In this document: positions 7,647 to 11,599 of the stretch, piece after piece
How positions within the stretch are numbered: position 1 is the first letter of the stretch
Layout: each line of letters opens with the position of its first letter
Source: Candidatus Krumholzibacteriia bacterium
Lineage (GTDB): Bacteria > Krumholzibacteriota > Krumholzibacteriia > LZORAL124-64-63
Reading direction: 5' to 3'
Length of the DNA stretch: 11,599 nucleotides
NCBI GenBank assembly: GCA_029935695.1
Contig: JAOZJV010000050.1
Span: 1 to 11,599 of the forward strand
Translations under genes and position numbers: made by a program
The notes under the pieces: generated by a model
Told to the model about the DNA's origin: nothing
The model's database searches: none
What the model saw: the letters and a program-made list of their open reading frames with translations, nothing else

Positions 7647-7929
7647 GAAAAGTCCCGGTTTTCGTTGGTGTCCATCTTGTTGCAATGCCGCCAGAGGACG
7701 GATTCAAGAAGTTGAACGGGTGCCTGTTATTAGCCGGGTAAATCCCGACCGCTTTGGTAGTTGTCACAATTTCGACAGCTTCCACGCAAATTACATATTT
7801 TGAGACCCTTGCTGTCAAGGTATTGTTTGACTACTGAACTTTGAATAGCGATGTGTTAAGTTCACAACAAGTTGCCGTTATGCAGGAAACGCTGGACGCT
7901 GTATTGACTGCCCCGGGAGGATCAACTCC
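7647..7929. other. Divergent intergenic region between nuoA and rlmH
   Basis: These 283 bases hold no convincing gene. They contain the nuo promoter (7790-7818, minus), an imperfect inverted repeat TGTG-N7-CACA at 7852-7866 upstream of it, and the rlmH ribosome-binding site GGGAGG at 7915-7920. A plus-strand promoter for rlmH must lie here, but only weak matches are visible (TTGTTT at 7823-7828, then TAGCGA at 7846-7851, 17 bases apart). No tRNA-like or terminator structure was seen. Confidence 0.6.
7790..7818 (-). promoter_or_regulatory. Sigma-70-type promoter for the nuo operon
   Basis: On the minus strand, TTGACA (7813-7818) is followed by exactly 17 bases and then TGTAAT (7790-7795). This is a perfect -35 box and a -10 box one base from consensus. 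Transcription would start near 7783, leaving an untranslated leader of roughly 137 bases before the nuoA ATG. The leader has a small CGGG/CCCG hairpin at 7735-7747 but no recognised riboswitch. Confidence 0.7.
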
Positions 7930-8364
7930 ATGATTCGCATCATTGCCGTCGGAAAAATGAAAGATAAAAGGCTGGCCCAGCTGGCCGATGACTTCCTGCG
8001 CCGGCTGCGACCCATGGCATCGGTGGAAGTGATTGAACTGAAAGACAGCAACACCGCGAAAGAAGGCCAGCAGATGGTGGCCAAACTGGGATCAGCCACC
8101 GGCAAAACCCTGGTCATTGCCATGGACGAAAAAGGGGACGATTTGTCCAGTGAACAGTTCGCAAAGGTGCTGGGCCAGCACGGCTCCATCACTCTGCTCA
8201 TTGGTGGAGCCGACGGTTTGGGCTCTGAAGCCCGCAATCGGGCCGGTCGCACCATAAAACTCTCGAGCATGACCTGGACTCATGAAATGGCACGAGTCCT
8301 GCTAATTGAACAGGTCTACAGGGGGTTCAGCATTTTAAAAGGGCGCCCTTATCATCGCAGTTGA
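7930..8364 (+). CDS. rlmH: 23S rRNA (pseudouridine1915-N3)-methyltransferase RlmH
   Basis: RlmH is a SPOUT-class methyltransferase that methylates pseudouridine 1915 in helix 69 of 23S rRNA on assembled 70S ribosomes, using S-adenosylmethionine. The 144-residue product, slightly shorter than the usual 155-160, starts MIRIIAVGKMKD as is common in the family. It carries the knot motif LIGGADGLG at about 90-98 and the C-terminal signature SSMTWTHEMARVLLIEQVYR, and it ends GRPYHRS, the usual (H/R)PYHR ending. GGGAGG lies nine bases upstream of the ATG. It is transcribed divergently from nuo and appears unrelated to it in function. Confidence 0.97.
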   Translation: MIRIIAVGKMKDKRLAQLADDFLRRLRPMASVEVIELKDSNTAKEGQQMVAKLGSATGKTLVIAMDEKGDDLSSEQFAKVLGQHGSITLLIGGADGLGSEARNRAGRTIKLSSMTWTHEMARVLLIEQVYRGFSILKGRPYHRS

Positions 8365-8388
8365 TCCCAGGCCTCTTTGGCCTATACT
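8361..8388 (+). promoter_or_regulatory. Possible promoter for the PEGA/lipoprotein pair
   Basis: TTGATC (8361-8366, overlapping the rlmH stop) and TATACT (8383-8388) are spaced by 16 bases, a plausible sigma-70 pair. A start near 8395 would give a leader of about 80 bases. A short hairpin, AGGCC/GGCCT at 8369-8383, lies in the spacer. The match is moderate, and read-through from rlmH is an alternative. Confidence 0.4.
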
Positions 8389-8477
8389 ATGGACTTCCGA
8401 TACCCGGAAACCGGTTTGATTGGTTTCTGACCGCATAAAAAATGGATTTTGACACTGGCCGACAGGACGTTGATGCC

Positions 8478-9230
8478 ATGACCTTTTGCTCACATTCAAA
8501 CTTCCGCCGCCTTCTGGCAGCATTATTCCTGCTGGCAGTTCTGCCTGCCGCAGTGATGGCAGCCACTCTGGATGTCACCGGCCCTGACGGAGCCACCGTG
8601 GTGGTTGACGGACACATCATGGGTTTTCTGCCTTTATCCAAAGCCTTGACACTGGCCCCCGGCGAGTACGAAATCACAAGTGAACTGCCTGGTTATCTGC
8701 CCTTCAAAACCACCGTGGCCCTTCCTGAGAACAGAGACTGGCAACGCCTGCAAATTCGTCTCATCCCCATGAGCAAAAAAACTGCCTGGTCCAGCAACAT
8801 TCTCTTTGCCGGCATGGGGCAGCACTACATGGGAAAATCCTTCAAAGGATATTTGTTCAACCTTCTGGAAGCCGGCGGTCTGCTCACGGCCTTTGCCGGT
8901 GAAATTCAGCGGGGCGATTACCGGAAAGATTATCTGCTGCTTGTGGACAAGTATGACCAGGCTATTAATCCTGATGATATGGAATATTACAAAGGCCTCG
9001 CCGAACAAGCCTACAGCGATATGGAAGAAATGGAAGATCTTCGCAACACGGGCCTGATGATTGCCGGCGGCGCCATCGCCATCAGCATCCTTGACGCCGT
9101 GTTTCTTTTCCCCGGTGTTGAAGTTGGACCGGGAGATGTTCCCGTTCAAACCGGAGCCATTGATTCTCCATTTTTTACTGACCACAACACAATTAAAACC
9201 ATTCACGCCGGCTTTAAGCTGGGGTTTTGA
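8478..9230 (+). CDS. Exported PEGA-domain protein with membrane helices
   Basis: This 250-residue protein has a clear signal peptide: Arg-Arg at 10-11, a Leu/Ala-rich core, and likely cleavage after AVMA at residue 28. Residues about 31-95 resemble a PEGA domain, a beta module of surface proteins: DGATVVVDGHIMGFLPL, then LAPGEYEITSELPGY. The next part, SNILFAGMGQHYMGKSFKGYLFN, resembles the 'PGxGQ-Y-GK-KG' segment of DUF5683/TM2-like membrane domains. It is followed by an acidic linker rich in Asp, Glu and Tyr, and a hydrophobic helix near 190-210. The start at 8478 is preferred because AGGA lies ten bases before it and the signal peptide begins directly. The upstream ATG at 8442 has no ribosome-binding site. 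It lies 31 bases before the lipoprotein gene, probably in the same operon. The exact function is unknown; an envelope or scaffold role is inferred. Confidence 0.8.
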   Translation: MTFCSHSNFRRLLAALFLLAVLPAAVMAATLDVTGPDGATVVVDGHIMGFLPLSKALTLAPGEYEITSELPGYLPFKTTVALPENRDWQRLQIRLIPMSKKTAWSSNILFAGMGQHYMGKSFKGYLFNLLEAGGLLTAFAGEIQRGDYRKDYLLLVDKYDQAINPDDMEYYKGLAEQAYSDMEEMEDLRNTGLMIAGGAIAISILDAVFLFPGVEVGPGDVPVQTGAIDSPFFTDHNTIKTIHAGFKLGF

Positions 9231-9261
9231 CCAAATCTGCCTGAAAAGGAGCTAAAAACCC

Positions 9262-11061
9262 ATGTCCTTGCGCCGGACCATTATCATTGCCATTTTGCTG
9301 GCCCTCATGATTCCCACTGCCCTGGTTCTGCTGTCAGGTTGTGAAAGCAAACCGGCCGCTCCTGATTTCAATAATCCATTCGATCCCGATGGCTCCAACG
9401 GTGGCGATCCTTTCGAATTGGTGGCAACCCTGGGCGATACAACCATCACCCTGATCTGGAACAACATTGATGGTTATGATCTGGCCACCTATGAAGTGAT
9501 GCACAGTAATAATTATTTTGGTGACTTCTTTTCCATCGGCACCGTCGAAGCATCCGACCTGCCCATTGCCACGTTCACCTATCTGGACCCCGACCCCACG
9601 GCCTATCATTACTTTTTAATCCAGGCCTATGACACCCATGGTAATTTCACTCAGACATCACACATCGTACCCACCTCCATCACGACACTGGCCCGTGTTG
9701 TCGTGGGCAACGGTTCAGGCCAGGTCGAATCACGTTACATCAACATTCGCATCAACGTCACCAGTGGCGATTCTTTGCGCATCAGCCAGAGCGGTCACCC
9801 TGACACTGAAGTGGTGATCGCCGCCGACGACACCGGTGCCCCTGTTACCCTTCCCTGGGACCTGGGTGCTGTGGATAACAACGACACCACCCTGACCATC
9901 AATGTGGTGGTGCAGAACAACACCAATCTGGGCGATACCAACTCCGTAGAGCTGGATGTGAACTTCACCCCCACCTTTGGCCTCAGCCAGGGCGGCGCCA
10001 GTGTGGCTCAAATCTTCCCTCCCCTCAGCATTGGCACCGAGGGCGTGGCCTCCATGCGCTTTGCCGACACTGAAGAAAACCTGGATACCCAACCCTGGAT
10101 GGATGCGGCACCTGAATATTCCGGATTTGAGCTGGCCAACACTGTCAACACCCAGGCCATCAACGCCGAATTCCTGGGCGACTTCGGGTTTTCAATTTTC
10201 CGCCAGCTGAATGTCCAGGCAGACCTGATGACCGACGCAACGTTTTCTCTTATTTTGCCTTCGGATCACATTTCCGACGTGAGCACCATCAAAGGAATCT
10301 GCAACGCCAACGCCACCCAGATGCGTTTCAACGAAAGCCTGGATTTCACGTCCACACCCTGGGCCGCCTATGAAGACACAGCCACCATCGTGCTCAGTTC
10401 CGAACCCGGCGAAAAAACCGTTTACGCCCAATTCCGCAACGAATTTGCCGACTCTCCCATCTTTACCGACTATGTCGTCCACCTGCTGCAATCGGTTGAA
10501 GTGGCCATCAGCGCCCCATCAGCATCTGACTTAGTGCCTGGCGGACACATTTTCAACGTTTTGGGAACCGCCACCTCTCCCTCGGCCACCAATCCGGTGA
10601 CCCTGGTGAAATTTGACGGTGGAGATGGTTTCATCGATGTCGAAGGCACTGAAAACTGGTCTGTGTCGTGGGATGTTCCGCGCTTTGATATCGACACAAA
10701 CCTGACCATCCGCGCCCGGGCCTGGGCTGGCGATGATTCCGTGACAGCAACCATGGACGTGATTGTGACTCAATTGGTAGTTGGGATCAGCAGTCCTGCT
10801 GCCGGAGATACGTTGACCTCTGGTGCTGATGTGGAGATCTCAGGGTATGCGTTTGCCGCCACTGGCGGAGCAGCTGTTGATTCAGTTGTGGTGGAAATTG
10901 ATGGGGAAAGTGGTCTTGCTGTGGGGACTGGGCCCTGGGCTTTTGATTGGGTTGTTGCCAGTGTGCCCGAAGAGACTGAGATGACTATCACTGCTACTGT
11001 TTATGCTGGTTCAACCCAACACACCGCCCACTCCACTGTCTTGGTGATTCCCGAAATCTAG
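9262..11061 (+). CDS. Multi-domain Ig/fibronectin-like lipoprotein
   Basis: This 599-residue protein has a lipoprotein signal peptide: Arg4-Arg5, a hydrophobic core, and lipobox LSGC with Cys27. A low-complexity linker follows, with the motif NPFDPDG that recurs after the lipid Cys in lipoproteins of FCB-type bacteria. Residues about 50-140 look like a fibronectin type III domain (TTITLIWNNIDGYDLATYEV, later YHYFLIQAYDTHG). A central beta-rich region without a recognised family spans about 140-410. Two Ig-like domains end the protein: about 413-505 (VEVAISAPSASD onward) and about 506-598 (VVGISSPAAGDTLTSGADV onward). Residue 28 is Glu, which does not signal inner-membrane retention in the E. 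coli rule. AAGGAG lies ten bases before the ATG. No catalytic motif was seen; a surface-exposed adhesive, scaffolding or binding role is inferred. The last 95 or so codons have different codon use (see findings). Confidence 0.85.
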   Translation: MSLRRTIIIAILLALMIPTALVLLSGCESKPAAPDFNNPFDPDGSNGGDPFELVATLGDTTITLIWNNIDGYDLATYEVMHSNNYFGDFFSIGTVEASDLPIATFTYLDPDPTAYHYFLIQAYDTHGNFTQTSHIVPTSITTLARVVVGNGSGQVESRYINIRINVTSGDSLRISQSGHPDTEVVIAADDTGAPVTLPWDLGAVDNNDTTLTINVVVQNNTNLGDTNSVELDVNFTPTFGLSQGGASVAQIFPPLSIGTEGVASMRFADTEENLDTQPWMDAAPEYSGFELANTVNTQAINAEFLGDFGFSIFRQLNVQADLMTDATFSLILPSDHISDVSTIKGICNANATQMRFNESLDFTSTPWAAYEDTATIVLSSEPGEKTVYAQFRNEFADSPIFTDYVVHLLQSVEVAISAPSASDLVPGGHIFNVLGTATSPSATNPVTLVKFDGGDGFIDVEGTENWSVSWDVPRFDIDTNLTIRARAWAGDDSVTATMDVIVTQLVVGISSPAAGDTLTSGADVEISGYAFAATGGAAVDSVVVEIDGESGLAVGTGPWAFDWVVASVPEETEMTITATVYAGSTQHTAHSTVLVIPEI

Positions 11062-11068
11062 CCGGACC

Positions 11069-11104
11069 AACAAAAAGGAGGACCGAGATTTCTCTCGGCC
11101 CTCC
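11069..11104 (-). terminator. Intrinsic terminator of the minus-strand gene
   Basis: Read on the minus strand, GGAGGGCCGAGA, loop GAAA, TCTCGGTCCTCC forms a 12-base-pair stem with a single G-U pair. The run TTTTTGTT follows directly. The GAAA loop is a stable GNRA tetraloop. The stem lies 37 bases after the stop of the gene ending at 11142. On the plus strand the same stem has an A-C mismatch and no T run, so it serves the minus strand best and may at most weakly stop transcription of the lipoprotein gene. Confidence 0.9.
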
Positions 11105-11141
11105 ACAATCGCCTCAATAAGATTCAGTCAAAAGACCAAAC

Positions 11142-11599
11142 TTACCGGTACAGGCTCTTGATTCCGTCGAAGCTGACGTTGTCAGTTGCAACGATACCAG
11201 GCTCGAGGCCAGTGAAGTCAGCAACGTAGTTGAACTCGTGGCCAACGAAGCCAGCAGGTCCGCCGTATTCGGTGGGGCCAACCCAGATCATGATGACGTC
11301 GCCAGGGTTACCCTGGAGAACCAAAGTAGCAGGAGTACAAGGACCACCAATGATCTGCTCGTCAACAGTGATGCCGCCATCACAGGTGCCGCCCAGCAGG
11401 AAGCCGTACACAGGGTACTCAGCGTCAAGGGTCCACTCAACCATACCCATTTCACCAAACATGATGTACATCCAGTCGGTGTCACGGGTGCTGTTGTCGT
11501 TGTACCAGCCGGAGACGCCACAGAAGTTCAGGTCGCCATTGCCGTCAGCAGCAGCGGTCAGGTCGAGGAAAGGGTTGCCGAATTCGGGGCTGTTACAGC
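11142..11599 (-). CDS. C-terminal part of a secreted, Cys-containing beta-domain protein (partial)
   Basis: The frame is open without a stop from the TAA at 11142 to the right edge, giving 151 visible residues; the start is outside the window. An ATG at 11471 is internal: the frame upstream of it continues with the same composition and includes CGVSGWYNDNSTRDTDWMYI. This RDTDW motif, with flanking GV-G-Y-N and hydrophobic alternation, resembles a secreted C-terminal beta domain (pre-peptidase-like) seen at the ends of exported proteins. Four cysteines are visible, in CNSPEFGNPF, FCGVSG, GGTCDGG and GGPCTPAT, and could form disulfides. The protein is acidic, poor in Lys and Arg, and rich in Gly and aromatic residues. 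It faces the lipoprotein gene and ends at a strong terminator. What the N-terminal part does cannot be told. Confidence 0.75.
   Translation of the reverse strand, partial: CNSPEFGNPFLDLTAAADGNGDLNFCGVSGWYNDNSTRDTDWMYIMFGEMGMVEWTLDAEYPVYGFLLGGTCDGGITVDEQIIGGPCTPATLVLQGNPGDVIMIWVGPTEYGGPAGFVGHEFNYVADFTGLEPGIVATDNVSFDGIKSLYR

Noticed and set aside
7647..7685. Extended nuoA start at a TTG (13 extra residues)
   Set aside because: The added residues (MQQDGHQRKPGLF) are polar and unlike NuoA N-termini, and ATG at 7646 begins directly before the first helix.
7761..7769. TTGTCACAA palindrome in the nuo leader as a regulator site
   Set aside because: It is too short and matches no known operator consensus I can name (Rex and FNR sites differ).
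8369..8383. Hairpin AGGCC-TCTTT-GGCCT after rlmH as a terminator
   Set aside because: The stem is only five base pairs and no T-run follows; it sits in the spacer of a possible promoter.
8442..8477. Upstream ATG for the PEGA protein
   Set aside because: It has no ribosome-binding site and would put 12 polar residues before an otherwise normal signal peptide.

Overview
The window is a bacterial chromosome segment with two parts. The left two thirds, read leftward on the minus strand, is a compact complex I operon: nuoA-B-C-D-H-I-J-K-L and the first codons of nuoM. Start/stop overlaps or gaps of a few bases link most genes. A near-consensus sigma-70-type promoter (TTGACA, 17 bp, TGTAAT on the minus strand) lies upstream of nuoA. 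Genes for the NADH-oxidising module (nuoE, nuoF, nuoG) are not between nuoD and nuoH, so the operon encodes a Q-module plus membrane arm whose electron donor cannot be read from this window.

The right third reads rightward. It holds rlmH (23S rRNA pseudouridine methyltransferase), divergent from nuoA across about 280 bp. Next is a two-gene envelope cluster: an exported PEGA-domain protein with predicted membrane helices, then a large lipoprotein built of fibronectin/Ig-like beta domains. At the right edge a convergent minus-strand gene enters the window. Only its C-terminal 151 codons are visible; they look like a secreted, cysteine-containing beta domain. It ends at a strong intrinsic terminator with a GAAA tetraloop.

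The organism is a Gram-negative-type bacterium, judged from the lipobox lipoprotein and signal peptides. The 'NPFDPDG' motif after the lipoprotein Cys, the PEGA protein, the RDTDW-type secreted domain and the EFG-less nuo order with separate nuoC and nuoD would fit a member of the FCB group or a neighbouring uncultured phylum. That placement is a tentative inference from style, not a proof. No rRNA, tRNA, CRISPR array, insertion sequence or phage gene was seen.

Points worth a second look are: the missing NADH module combined with low-complexity tails on NuoA, NuoC and NuoI; a 15-histidine loop in NuoL; a Pro-to-His change in the second ferredoxin motif of NuoI; and a sharp codon-usage change in the last Ig-like domain of the lipoprotein. 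I found no clear evidence of a wholly new system.
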